DNA from: Torreya grandis
Lineage: Eukaryota > Streptophyta > Pinopsida > Cupressales > Taxaceae
NCBI GenBank assembly: GCA_037957365.1
Contig: JARHVA010003636.1
Location: 697,001-761,000 of the forward strand
DNA length: 64,000 bases
Direction: 5' to 3'
Shown here: positions 12,881-24,351 of the stretch, in pieces
Layout: every line of letters starts with the position of its first letter
How positions within the stretch are numbered: the stretch's first letter is position 1
Notes under the pieces: generated by a model
Seen by the model: the letters and a program-made list of their open reading frames with translations, nothing else
Databases searched by the model: none
What the model was told of the DNA's origin: nothing
Translations under genes and position numbers: made by a program

Positions 12881-13215
12881 GGACAAGTGTCATGACCATG
12901 ATGCATACATGAAATCATACATACAACACACATGTGGCATGCAAAGTAGGCCAAGGGGCCACAATATAAGGGACATGGGCACATGTCACTAAATATAAAA
13001 AATCAATACATACAAAGACATTTTCAAATGTCCACATACATAAACAATAATCAATTTGACTTAGAGTCACATGGAAGGACATATTCAAATGTACTCATAC
13101 ATAATCTAGAAGACACACACAAGGACATGGTCACATGTTCAAATCATACATACAATGAAAGGAAATGGTGTAGAGTTATGGAACAATGGCATATGCAAAT
13201 GCCCTCAAGTAGATG
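12881..13215. repeat. Cluster of short palindromes
   Basis: At least five short inverted repeats spaced 30-65 bases apart. GACATG/CATGTC lies at 12972-12987 (6-bp arms, 4-base loop). GACATTT/AAATGTC lies at 13017-13032 (7-bp arms, 2-base loop). A GACAT/ATGTA variant lies at 13078-13093, GACATG/CATGTT at 13124-13139 and GGCAT/ATGCC at 13188-13203. Most are followed by a CATACATA-like word. The arms are conserved better than the spacers. Similar palindromes occur at 33250-33327 in another element. Confidence 0.8.
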
Positions 13216-14430
13216 TAGAATCATAAAGACATAATCAAGTCTAAAATAGTAAATATATAAATGAAAGTATGCATGAACAGGTTGTACAAATATGTATAAG
13301 AGAAAATATGTACATAACTAAGTCTAGAATATTAGTAGTTGGTAAAAATTTGTGTAGTGCAAGATGATCGATATCAAGATATAACAATGCTAAATATATG
13401 ATATAGAGTATAGAAAGATGTAACATGGAAATCAAAACTATGTATAGGATTCCCCCAGATGGGTGAATGTATCAAAGGAGGAATTTGTGTATATATGTAT
13501 GTGTCCTTAGTGGATAGATAGTAGAAAATTTGGATATGTGTGGTGGACTTGAGTCCTGTAGGAATCTACAAACACTCAAAAAGAACAAGTGAAGCATGTA
13601 TGTATGATAAAACTAACTACACTAACTTAGATAGCATATGTATTACTTAACAAGTATAGAGAATGTAACATGGATATGCAAACAATTAAAATTTATATTT
13701 TTTGAGAAAATATTTGAATGTTTTTGTAATTTTAACATGTTATATTATTTTTGTATTTTATAGATATAAGTTATGTACAAGCAACATGAAAATCTATACA
13801 AGGAGCAAAAGTGAATGAAACTATGTATAATTAGGGAAGAACATACTAACTGATAAGTCTCACAAGAGACTCACTATCAATGTATCATATATCAAATGAA
13901 GGAAGAATGATCATGTGTGTTATGTGAAAAGGTATTTATGGCCTAGGAATTAGTTATATTGAGTGATTTGTAGTTGACACTGCCTGTGGAGTAGGGCTAG
14001 GAATCTAAGAAGCTAACTAAATTGGCTTGTGAATTGTGCTCTGAATCTATGAAACTAGTTGAACTAGCTTGTGAATTGTATGGTTCTTATGGACTCATCT
14101 AGTAGAAGATGTTATAGATAACATGGATGCTCTATGCTAAGAACCCTAGGAACTCAATAAAATTGATTTAAAATTGAAAGGGGTAGAGAGAGGTTATCTA
14201 TAATCCATAACATGTATATGATGCATGGATATCTCTAATAAGGGTCTTCATGGGAGAGTATGTATACATGGTAACATTGTATAAGTAGACCTCACTTGCA
14301 CTGGTAGCTCAACTAAAATATTTGGTGTACTAATAAAAAATGTACTCAAAACTATAACTAGTGGTTGTTGTGTAATTTCTTATGGGATAGGTTAAGGATA
14401 CTCATATAGAAGGCCCTCAATTATAACCAT
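13216..14430. other. Non-coding internal region between protease and palindromes
   Basis: Where reverse transcriptase would be expected downstream of the protease on the minus strand, I find no RT, RNase H or integrase motif in any frame. A short internal repeat is visible near 14010-14070 (GCTTGTGAATTGT twice). Confidence 0.5.
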
Positions 14431-14439
14431 CTAATTATA

Positions 14440-14810
14440 ATCTATATACTTGAGGCATTTGTGTATGATGAATGGAATGACTTAAAATTTTTGTATCCAT
14501 TGTCTACCCAATAACATGTCAAATGTGCCTACAGTAGGTACAACCAAGAACTTAGTGGCCACATGTACTGGCCCAACCTATAATGGAAGTACCATATCCC
14601 TAATAGATCTCTAAATGTGACCACTTAAACCATGAATAATTATAGATGTTGAAGATATGTCCTATTCTAAATAACTCAAATGTTGTAGAAGGGTGATAAA
14701 CACATGTTGATGTTTGACCTATTGTCAACCATGATAGTCTGAATAGAATGATGATAAATATAGGCTCGTACAAAGAATGCATATAAATTTGAATCATCAT
14801 CGATAATATC
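14440..14810 (-). pseudogene. Gypsy aspartic protease relic
   Basis: Minus-strand frame with TIMVDNRSNIN (about 14705-14740), which corresponds to the catalytic D-S/T-G site of retropepsins with DNR in place of DSG. Downstream, across a frameshift, are GPVHVATKFLVV and LLGRQWIQKF (about 14480-14580), matching the hydrophobic-hydrophobic-G-R/N-x-W motif near the end of Gypsy proteases. It cuts the gag polyprotein in intact elements. Here it is interrupted by stops. Confidence 0.65.
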
Positions 14811-15030
14811 TTGATCTAAGAAAGTGATGATAGGTCTAGTTGGCACTGTAGTATGATATATGCTAATGATATTATGTAGGGGGTTGTGTATCTTTTATAG
14901 TAGTGTGATAGGATGTTGGTGATTGATGTGCCTGATATGTATAATTAACAAATAAAGTGCCTCCTAATTCATTAGTTTTATGTTTTAGGAATGAATTAGA
15001 CATTTCTTTTAATTCCTTAGCTTCTATTGG

Positions 15031-16349
15031 TTAAACTTTAAGTGCCTTTTTATGTGTGCCCACATATATGATATTGGACTCTATCAAGTCTTGTATCTTA
15101 TGTCTCAAATTGATGTATCTCTTTTTAGTATGGCTTGGTGTCCTATGATAGTTAAAAAATGCAATGGAATCATGGTTCTTTAGAATATGCCTAATCATAT
15201 CAACCTCTTTAATAGGAGGGAGAAATATGACATTGCATTCCAAGAACTATTATAAAACATGTCCTGATGAATCTAAAATATTTGTGAAAACTCTCCATGG
15301 AGGAGATGATAAAACCAAGCAAGGAAGTGGCTCTAAAGTTGCATTAACTATGCCATTTTTATCATTCTTATTATCATTAGGTTTCACCTTGTATGGAGGA
15401 TTATTAAAACTCTTATTAGTTGAATCTAACCCAGTTGTGTATTTTAATTTTCCCATAAAAAGAAGCTTGATTTCCCTTTATCTCATTGTGTGGAATAAAT
15501 ATGTGAATTTTGGAAACTTCTTGAATAATATATCCTCATGCAATGTTGGTAATAGACTTTGTTTGAATGTGTCTTGGATCTCTCTATTTGCCATGGGGCT
15601 AGTCATCTTTGCCAATATAGTTTTATATCATAAGACATATTCCAATATAGGCTCATTATATTTTGCTTAAGTTGAGCCACTTGAGTATATGAAACTTTAT
15701 CATTGATGTTGGTTCAAAGTGTGCCAAAAACATATCTATAAATGGGTTAAATGATGTGATGGATTGATTTAGAAGATCATATAACCACTGTAAGACATAG
15801 ACCTTTAGACTATGTGGGAACAACTTAGTGAGGAGTTAATCATTGGACAGTTAGACCAAAATGTTGCATGAAAATATCATAGATGATACTTTGGGTCACC
15901 GTTACCATCATATAAATTAATCTTATGTGCCATTACTTTGGATGGAAAAGGAGTTTCTGCTATATGTTGTGCCAAATGTGTATGTAAAAAAAGATGAGAA
16001 TCTAAGGCATGGGATGGCTTAGTAGCACCATATTGAAGATGTAACACCTTGGCCTATAGATCATGGATCTAATGCATAAGGGATTTTACATATATATATG
16101 AGGAACTATCCATAGGAAGATTTTCCATTATGTAAGGTTTCCAAGATAAAATAGGTTGTACATTATGAGTTGCCCCCAAAGTAGGTGTAACAATATTGTT
16201 ATCTGGGGAGTAAAATATTGAACATTATTGGATTTTTGAATTTATTTGTGGATAATATTTATAAGGTCATCTTACATATTGTAATGTTTGGAAATGAAAT
16301 CTTGCAATTTTATCTTATTGGTTTCATTGAATCGGTTGTTGAATTTTGC
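15031..16349 (-). pseudogene. Gypsy gag relic
   Basis: A plausible start reads MAKFNNRFNE at 16349. Further along are an FPSKVMRHKINLYDGNGDPK segment (about 15900-15960), typical of plant Gypsy gag N-terminal regions, and the tail segment PYKVKPNDNKN (about 15385-15420). A degenerate zinc-knuckle region follows, NYHRTPSHTKK...LRHKIQDLI (15060-15160), in which the first Cys of the CCHC knuckle is lost. gag packages element RNA into virus-like particles. Several stops and shifts show it is a relic. A second scrap of the same gag type lies at 22080-22270. Confidence 0.75.
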
Positions 16350-16517
16350 CATTGTACGTTGGAAAGTAAGAAAACAAACAATTATATATTTTAAAACTTT
16401 AAAGAAATTTAATCTATGAAAGATTACAAAAATGAAATACTAAAAAAAATCTAATATTTTTTAATTAATATATGAGCATAGGAAAAAAAAGGATACAAAC
16501 CCTAAGAGCATATAAAG
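16350..16517. other. Leader between 5' LTR and gag
   Basis: A-rich sequence where a primer binding site would be expected at the LTR edge (about 16517, minus). No convincing tRNA-complementary match is visible, which fits the age of the element or an imprecise LTR edge. Confidence 0.4.
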
Positions 16518-17784
16518 TTAGGGTTTGACTAGTGTTCAAAGTAGTTTGGGTTCACCAAATGATTTGACTTCTTAGGGTTATAGATTTTAAGCCCTAAGTT
16601 GTTAAAGGGTCTAAGTATAATAGATCAATTTATAAAATATGCATTAAATACAACCACTAATTTATGAAATAACTGAGCTAATCTAATATTTCTAATAATA
16701 GAAATAAAGGACACAAATGAATACTTGGTTGAAAACTACCTAAGACAAAGGATTTGGAAGTTGAAAACTGGTACAAGATTTGGTCTAAGTGTCAAAAATA
16801 GGATCTAGGTGTTAGAAAACCTTATGGATAATAGTACCCTACATTAGAAAATAATGTTTTGATTCTAGTGACCACTTTTGGCATTAGTGTCCTCTATGCA
16901 TAAAATGATTTGTACTTCTAGGAGCACCTATGCCTAAGTCTACCAAGCATGTTCATGAATGGACAAATCTTGCTTCACTATCAGTGACATATTTTCATTG
17001 ATTTTATATGCAAACCCTAGACCTCTATGTGATTAGGGAATTTGATTGGCACAAGTAATAAATGTGTGGTGTTTTTTGGGTAGGTTGGACATCTTCAACA
17101 CCTTGCTTTGATGAGAGTTTCCTACATACCAATACTTTGAGGAGGTATCAAGACCGATTTAGTTCTCTCCACCTAGGTGTTGGTGCAAGTATAAGTGAAT
17201 ATAGTATGAATGTTAGTTTAAGTGCTTTGAGTGAGGCTTGAGACTATAAATCTATGTATTATGAGTTAAGAAGGATTGTAGATGATTATATGTAGAAGTA
17301 GGGCATAATAGGGATTAATAAACTTGATTATGCACAACTTATTATGAAATTATTTATGTGTATTTGCATCTAATTTCCATCTAGTGAATACAAGGTTAAA
17401 AGTTGTGTGTGTGTGTGTGTTAATTTGGTGTTTTTGTGACATTTTAAATAGGTCTAGACTGACCCTATATGTCTTTAGGATTGAAAATATATCCATTAGA
17501 GATAAAAAGAGGGAAAAGGACAATAGTACCCAACTAGGACAATAACATTGTTGCACTAGTGTCCAATTATGGAACTAATGTCCAGGTGGTAGAACCTAAG
17601 ACACTAGGGGCCTAGATGCCTAAGGAAGGGTTTGGGACTAATTTTTAGATCTCTATAGATGTACAACTCACATAAAAACTAGATAAGTGTCTACATAGGC
17701 CCTAAGATAGGTCTAGGGCTAAGCTAGGGATGGGTGGCCTCAAGTAGCACTCTTGGCACTCAAGTGAGATTTTAGATGACTATA
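16518..17784 (-). repeat. 5' LTR of the gag-protease element
   Basis: Same orientation and same block order as the LTR at 9923-11198, with many substitutions and indels. Its outer edge (17784) corresponds to the polypurine-anchored edge of the other LTR. It includes a short (GT)n run at about 17404-17420 that the partner lacks. Confidence 0.85.
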
Positions 17785-18779
17785 TTTCTTAATTCAAGAC
17801 TCAAAAATTTAAATTTGAACATTTTATAGGATCATGACACATGGAGTGAGTAATTTAAATTAGAAAATAACTTAAATACTTCTCTTCTCTCCTTCTTTCA
17901 TCAATTTTATAAATAATAATTGAAATTAATTCCCATATAATATTCTAATCTATATTAAATTAAGTCCTTATATTTAATATTGTAGTTTTTGTACTTGAAA
18001 ATTAAGAAAAACAAAAAAATAACTCTTCTAAAGGTAGTGGTAAGCCACGAGCTTCTTCTTAAAGACTTGTTAGGAATAACCATGCCTTGACTTCTATTGT
18101 CAAAACTATTCTTCCTAATAAAGCTTGTCCTCCACTTGTGTGTACTCTTCAAGTAGTGGCCTCTCTAGTTGAGACTCCACCCTCAACACCACCATCATAA
18201 CCCTATCCTAGGGTGAGTATTCCAGAGGAAGAATGGAGTTTGGTCACCTTGGATAAAAAATTAGTGTTTTGGCACTCTTGCAGCCATTCTCCATCTCTTG
18301 AGGAAGAGGAATATATGGCACATAAGAGATAACCATTTAGAATCAATGATTTCATGGCTAAAAAACTCATGTTTAATCAATTTGTTGCACTAGAATATCT
18401 CACAAAGGAGATTGGCATGCACCTCGATAATGCCCAATGATTGTTTACTCTTGGAATGTTTGAGGCCTTACTAATCCACCACATAAGTATGTGATTAAGA
18501 ATAATTGTAAGCTCTTTAGTAGCATGAAAATTATTTATTTTCAAGAGGTTAAGATTTATGGCTTCTTACTATAGAATGCAACATGAATAATTTGGCCTAG
18601 AGCCATATGTCAGGATACTTGGCATGAAGCTAGGCGTGCTGGGGCTATCACTTTTTTAGCTCTAGAGTTGTCTCAAAATATTATTTGCTAGGGCTCAAAC
18701 CCCACCCACTAGTTGGTTTGGACCCCTTTTACTTTAATAAATGCACTATTGGGATAGTTAACTTGTATGCCTCTAATGA

Positions 18780-19300
18780 TGTTGTAAGATGGGCCATTCT
18801 ATGGAGGTGGTTGGTCAACTCACTTCTTGATGCACATTAGATCCTCTATGGTGATTTCAAAATGGTGGAATTAGTTGAAGATAAGTAAGGACACCTTCCA
18901 ATATGGTGGTGCATTGGTGAGTGTTAGGAATGGTTTTATATGTGCAATAAACTCAGGGTGTTTGATCCTAATCATCACCAGAGAAAAAAATTAGACTCTT
19001 CCTAGTTCACGTGGTCCAAATTTTGATAGGGAGAAGATAGGGTGCTTTAGTGGCTTGATTGAGCCTTGCTAGCTGAGCAAGATCTTTTATTTTTTGCCTT
19101 GGTCCATGACAGGATAGTATCGATCATCCCCAATACTTTTTTAATCAGATCATCACCCTATTTTATTTAATATTAAGTGGACCACACCTCAAGTTAAGCC
19201 TACCTCAATTCAATTTTATCTCAATATTGCTCACCTATAGCATGAAATAATAATGGGGCACATTGTTAGAATTTTAAACTTGGTTCCTTGGCTAGAGGGA
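18780..19300 (+). pseudogene. LINE endonuclease-domain relic
   Basis: Shifting plus-strand frames preserve pieces of the APE-type endonuclease: LYGDFKMVEL (about 18850-18880, matching the GDFN-M motif), then REKIGCFSGLIE (about 19020-19060) and DHHPILF (about 19150-19170, matching the S-DH-P/L-L motif). The domain nicks target DNA to prime reverse transcription. Multiple stops make it non-functional. Confidence 0.7.
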
Positions 19301-19540
19301 GATACTAGATGTATTTGGTGGTGGTTAGATGTTATTTCTCATACTTCCACCTTTCTTTATATTTATGGTAAATAAGCGGCCTCTTTTAGATAGTGCCTGC
19401 ATAATGCTACAAACCATGAATATATATGGGTTTTATAGGAAATGTAGCATTCACCTTTCAATATTCACCTCAAAACTCAAGTGGCACAATGGAGACATAA
19501 GCCCCAAATTGAGGAGGCTCACAAATCTAGAGGAGTTTAA

Positions 19541-20740
19541 TTTCAAGCTCGTATGCATTGGTTAAAAATTGGAGACAAAGTCTCTAAGGACTTTTTTCCC
19601 TTTTCTGCTCTAGGAAAGTTACTAATAGAATCAAAGTTTTCAAGGAAGGAAATAATTAGATTACCAAACTTCCTTACATTTTACAAGATTTTATTGATCT
19701 TTACCATGTTGTTTTCTCATCACAAGCTTCTTCTCCATAACAAGGTATGACTCTCTAGCAATGCCTCCAGGTGGTGCCCTACAAAGTTTACAATTAACAA
19801 AGAGTGGCCTATGATAGGCCCTTATCTCTCAATGACCTCCATGAGTCTATTAAGAATATGGAAGTAGATAAATCTCCAAGAATTGATGACTTCCTATGTG
19901 AGTCCTACCAAACCCTTTGGGATGCTATTGATCTTGCTCTTCACTGAGTTTATTCTAAAGCTATTATAACCAACTCTTTGGGATCCCTTATAAACCAGGG
20001 AAACATTAAGCTTATTCCAGGGGATAGTGATCTTGAAATTATCACAAATTGGAAGCCTATTACTTTTCTCAATGTCTCCTATAATATTATTGCTAAAGAT
20101 TTATCCCTCAGGGTCAAGCACATTCTCCTTTAATTATTAGGAGTGAGCAAACTAGTTTTATTTAAAATATATTCATTCTAGACAATGTCATTATTATTTG
20201 GGAAGGTATGGAATGGGCTTAAATTTCTAATCAAAATGATTTATTTGTCAATATTTATTTAAAGAAAACTTATGATTGTATTGAGTGGTCCTTCATTCTG
20301 GCCATATTACAGGCCCTTAGTTTTAGCCCCAAATTTGTTTAGACTGTTAACATGCTCTTTCAGTATGTTGGGACTTATATCACTATAAATGGCACCCAAT
20401 ATTATTAGTTTTAACTTCATTTTTATATTTGAAAAGGATGCCCTTTAGCCCCTTCTTTATATGTGCTATCAACTGAAGGATTTAGCTACCTCTTAGTTAA
20501 ATACAATGTTAGGGGTTTGGTGAAAGGCATCTCTCCCCTCAGTTTGATAGACAAATTTTAAATAGCCACTTCATAGAAGATTATTTTATCACTCTTCAAA
20601 AGGAAGAAGAGTCCATTATAAATGCCATGGAATGTCTTCATATTTTTTGTTTGGCTTTAGGCTGATCTATTCAATAGAGGAAGACTCAGTGTTACTGTTA
20701 ATCTCTGGGCCTAGAACCTCCTTAGCTGGAGGGATATCAA
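19541..20740 (+). pseudogene. LINE reverse transcriptase relic
   Basis: Begins with HWLKIGDKVSKDFF (19553-19590), the usual segment before the RT of plant LINEs. Then come VDKSPRIDDF (about 19866-19895), GNIKLIPG and ITNWKPITFLNVSY (about 20000-20080), FILAILQALSFSPKF (about 20290-20335) and KGCPLAPSLYVLS (about 20435-20475). The catalytic F/Y-x-DD position reads HFIEDYF at about 20567-20587, so the first catalytic Asp of the pair is Glu and the Ala is lost. Stops and frameshifts are frequent. Confidence 0.85.
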
Positions 20741-20929
20741 TGGTAGTGGATTATTTTAGGGGTTTAGTTTAATTTTCTTGGCATCCTCTTTGTTTTTTTT
20801 GGCCTCTCCCTCTAAGATATGGTTTTATGTGGTGGAGAGAGTTGAAAAAAATTCTTTTTAGATCACCAAGCCTCTATCTCTTGCTAGCAAATTTCAAATT
20901 TGCTCTAATGTCTTGGTAGCTACTCAAGT

Positions 20930-22060
20930 GTATTATTTATCTTATTGGGCCCCTTCTAATGTCACTTACAACAAATTAGAAAAAATTCTAAGAGATTTTC
21001 TATGGGCTAACTCTGAGGGTCATAAGGGTTTCCACAGAGTTGCTTAGGACATATGCTACTGACCTAAGGAAGCTGGAGGGCTGGGTCTCCTAGATATTAA
21101 AATTCAAGGCCTAGCCCTTGGTTTCAAATAGATTATCAGAGGTCTTAATAGGGATGAATCTTGGAATTTTATTTTATGCCATTGTATCTCTCATGGGCTT
21201 CCATGTGGTATAAAGGCTTGGCAAGGCTTGAGACTTCACTCTCTACTCATAATCCTAGTGCCTATTAAAATCAAGGGTACATTTATGATTCAAATCCTAT
21301 GGAAAGATTTGGAAAAGCTTAATCCTCACTTTATTTAGGTATGTGAGGGTTTTAGGAATGGCCTTTCCATTAACTCCCAGTCTCTTTGGTGGTCACTTTG
21401 CTTAAATTAACATAATGTTCACTATGTCTTTGTCCCTTGGGTTAAAGTATTAAGGATTTTTAATAAAGGCATGAATATCAGTAGTGATATCTTTTACAAG
21501 GAGAATAGGGCCTAGATGACTTGGCAAAAACTTTAGAATAAATTTCATTTAAATAATTTAGATGCAGAGGCTATTTCAAAAAGTCAAGGTTCCATACCTG
21601 ATGAGTATTTACACAAAATAGGGGTCAACTCTCTTGTTCCTTGGTAGAAGGATTGGCGCACTGGCCTAAAACCACCCCTTCACCTGGTATTCTCCTCAAT
21701 TGGAGTATAATTTACTGGCCCCTAAACATATTTTAGATGAAATTCTCAACCTTAGATGGAACTAGACATGGGGTTTGGGCTCGATGCTTTAGCACTGTGT
21801 GGTTTGTTATTATTGATCCCAAAAAAGCTCATTTCTTATGGTGTCTCCTTTATTAGGGATTGCTTGTGGGTGATCAACTCAAATATCTGGGAGTGTCCAA
21901 CCCCATTTACTTGACTTGTCGATAGCCAAAGACTGTTAACCACCTTTTTGAGTTTTGCTCTCACACATAATTTATGTGGCACTAGATTCATTCCCTTTTC
22001 AGCCCTTTTAACCTAAATTCTTCATGTAGAAGATGGCTTTCTTGGGGGACTCAACTCTAT
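20930..22060 (+). pseudogene. LINE C-terminal and zf-RVT relic
   Basis: FLWANSEGHKGFHRVA followed by PKEAGGLGLLDIK (about 20995-21105) is the conserved stretch after the RT thumb of plant LINEs. Near the end, KKAHFLWCLLY...GLLVGDQLKYLG and PKTVNHLFEFCSHT (about 21820-21970) match the zinc-binding RVT domain with its final Cys-His. Stops are present throughout. Confidence 0.8.
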
Positions 22061-22079
22061 TGCTTGTAAAATATAATAT

Positions 22080-22270
22080 ATTTTGGTAGATCTTTTAAAC
22101 TGATCTTCTATAAATAATGTGACAAAAATTAATAAAAAAATAGGAGGTACTAATAAAACCAAATGTTGAGGGGGCTCTAAAGCCACATTGACTATTGGTT
22201 GATTATGATTCTTGTTGTCATTGACTTTGACCTTGTATGGGAAGATCAAATATCCTATAAACATCCTCAA
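22080..22270 (-). pseudogene. Gypsy gag fragment
   Basis: Minus-strand PYKVKVNDNKN...IVNVALEP...LVLLVPP closely parallels PYKVKPNDNKN...IVNATLEP...LVLSSPP of the gag relic at 15250-15456. Only this short piece is recognisable, so it is an isolated scrap of a related element sitting directly behind the LINE. Confidence 0.75.
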
Positions 22271-22479
22271 GTATCATTTGACATCTCTTCCTAGAGATAG
22301 GCATATGTTGTATCTATAATTTTGAACAATAAAACATCTCTTCTTAGAGATATCATTATTATTTCTATGTGAAATAGTAATGTAGAGGTATATGTAAGAA
22401 GCCTCACAAAACAGGGACGATGGCAGCACAAAGAAGACTGGTAGGTGTTCCCACAAAGCTTTTGGAGAAGGGTAGCCTG

Positions 22480-22831
22480 TTGTGTAAGCACAACAATGAA
22501 AGACCAGTCTTGATGTAAAGGTTAATTTATAACCTACTAATAAAGGTTAATTTATAACCTACAGGGGCCTCCATGCCTAATAACCACTTATAGGTAGTTA
22601 TAAGTGCTTAAATGAGAGATTCCAAATTGATCACCCATGTGAAGTGGGGAAAAATTCCATGTGGGGACTTGATTTTGATTGCCATTATGAAAGTGGGATG
22701 AATTCCATGTGGGGAAAAAAATTAATGGGTTTAATCTATGTCAAAAGGAGATTCCACAAGTTTTTGACATATTAAGTTGCTTGTATTTGGTAATCAAATT
22801 GTGTGCTTTCGGTTATATTTATATCCCAACA
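22480..22831 (-). repeat. LTR fragment related to the solo LTR at 45857
   Basis: Read on the minus strand from 22831, it begins TGTTGGGATAT. Its first 75 or so bases share CGAAAGCACACAATT, GATTACCAAATAC and AAGCAACTTAATATGT with the start of the 995-bp solo LTR at 45857. Similarity fades after that. The far edge is not defined; about 22480 is a guess based on a TGTTGTG. No target duplication was found. Confidence 0.65.
22516..22562 (+). repeat. 25-bp perfect direct repeat
   Basis: TAAAGGTTAATTTATAACCT occurs twice back to back (from 22516 and from 22541), with the copies identical over 22 bases. Perfect identity contrasts with the decayed neighbourhood, so this is a recent slippage-type duplication. 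Confidence 0.95.
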
Positions 22832-23529
22832 ATCCATGCACATTTGATTAATTTTGAAGAATTTAATCTTTATTCTAAATAATGATTATGAAATGGGCTC
22901 ACCATCCTTTTCTAATGCCAAAGATATTTTCATGCAAGGCATAAGACAAAAAGATCATAAGATCATAAAAACAAATAAAAAACAAAAACCCTCCCAACCT
23001 CCTACAAACCCATACCATGGTTTAAACAACCTAACAACTTAAAAGTTGGTTAAACCCATCTTTACCATGTAAACAACCCTTTTGAATGACCTAAATATCA
23101 CCTCCACCCATTTTGGGCAAATTGACATCGATTCTCTATGATCGATACTGATGAGCCTAGAATGACATCGATCCAAAAATATACAATGCACTTCCTCAGC
23201 TCGAGAGGACACGCACAACACTTTTTGACCTCAAACCTTTGCTGGATTTTTCTTAGAACCTATGTACGGACATTGTCAACACTTTGCCACCTTGTGGAAC
23301 CTTTGTTTATGCAACATCAGTTATTCGTGTGATGCATTCTACATTCAGTGCTTTGGCTTTCACCCTTCCACCAGTTTCCAAATTTATAAACCATATGCTT
23401 TAATCACGAAGAGTTGAAACATAATTTTTTTATTACTAAAAAAATTACTATTATATCTAATGTTATTCTTCAAATTCAAAGCCAAATAGATAAAGTCTGC
23501 TTAGAACTCAACTACCTTTAGCATTTTTT
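22832..23529. other. Spacer, no gene recognised
   Basis: Contains an imperfect inverted repeat around 23018-23057 (GGTTTAAACAAC with GTTGGTTAAACC). Short open stretches on both strands have no recognisable motif. Confidence 0.45.
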
Positions 23530-24250
23530 TGACCACTGGGGAAATGCCTCGTGTGCAGTTAGCCATGAACCTCTTGAGCCCACATGACATATTATACCTC
23601 CTTGAGGATGAGGGTATGAGCCACACTGACAACGTTCTAAAACTAGACATAGGAGTCATTCTCCTCATCAATCACCACCTCATTGGTCTTCTCCTTATTG
23701 TGGTGGGTTGAGTGGCTCTTCAGATTTGGGGGTGATGGCAGGGGCTAGGGATCTCCTTTCCCATCTTATATTGGTGACATCAGAGGCTGGGGTCCTCCCC
23801 CCAAGGCAAATTTCTATGACTGGCTATGCCAATCTCTCTTAAAATAAATCAATATGAGACATTAGAGGCTCAAAAAAGCACTGGTTTGGAGCCATTACTT
23901 GTGGGCGAGGATCCTCCTACCCTAGGAGGATGGGGTGGTAAGCCTCAGGACCCATTATTTCCACTGCCTCCCCTAACGTTCATGTTTGTTGCTTAATTAT
24001 TCTTTTTTTTATTATTTATTTCTTTCTCTCTCTACTTTACTATAAAATTGTTGACATGGTATTTTTTTATGTGGGTGTGGTCATTTTTTTTATCACTTTT
24101 TAGACTTTTTCCGAGGTATCTTTACCCTTGGTGTGATTATGCTCGTGAGGTGTGACTTTTTCACCCACTTTTTTATATAATTAATATTGTACCATATCTT
24201 ATTTGATTAATATATAAACACTTTTTAATCAATTTTTTTTAAAAAAAAAC
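23530..24250 (+). mobile_element. Possible LINE 3' end with A-tail
   Basis: G/C-richer sequence (23560-23990) followed by a T-rich segment, ending in an A-run at about 24240-24249 preceded by TTTAATCAATTTTTTTT. A non-coding end with a terminal A-run and plus orientation fits the 3' end of the LINE at 18010-22070 or of another copy. No direct link to that element can be shown. Confidence 0.35.
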
Positions 24251-24351
24251 CTATTGAAATAATGAACAATCTTTTTTAAATTAAATGTCCTTCAACTATC
24301 CTTAGGCAACGAAAGTCAATGTAGATGTGGTATTTTTTTCGAGGATCAATC

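Larger units (their letters stand above)
9923..17784 (-). mobile_element. Non-autonomous Gypsy LTR element (gag-protease only)
   Basis: Element in minus orientation, about 7.9 kb. It is bounded by two related LTRs (3' LTR about 9923-11198, 5' LTR about 16518-17784), with a G-rich polypurine tract next to the 3' LTR. Internal order on the minus strand is gag (16349 down to about 15031), aspartic protease (about 14810 to 14440), then more than 3 kb with no recognised reverse transcriptase, RNase H or integrase, containing tandem and palindromic repeats. gag plus protease without pol resembles the terminal-repeat-with-gag class of non-autonomous plant elements, which rely on enzymes from related elements. 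The LTRs differ at many positions and the coding parts carry stops, so it is old and inactive. Confidence 0.8.
18010..22070 (+). mobile_element. L1-type LINE relic
   Basis: Plus-strand non-LTR retrotransposon of about 4 kb, heavily mutated. It contains the end of ORF1 (about 18010-18300), degraded endonuclease sequence (about 18780-19300), the RT-preceding segment and reverse transcriptase (about 19540-20700), and zf-RVT sequence (about 20930-22060). Its 3' tail is not contiguous; a Gypsy gag scrap and an LTR fragment follow, and a possible tail lies at 23530-24250. No target duplication was identified. Confidence 0.85.

Noticed and set aside
12881..13215. CRISPR-like array of spaced palindromes
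   Set aside because: Repeats are not identical, spacing is irregular, and the context is a plant retrotransposon.
15164..15670. 168-codon plus-strand open frame
   Set aside because: It is antisense to the gag relic, which shows the recognisable motifs on the minus strand.
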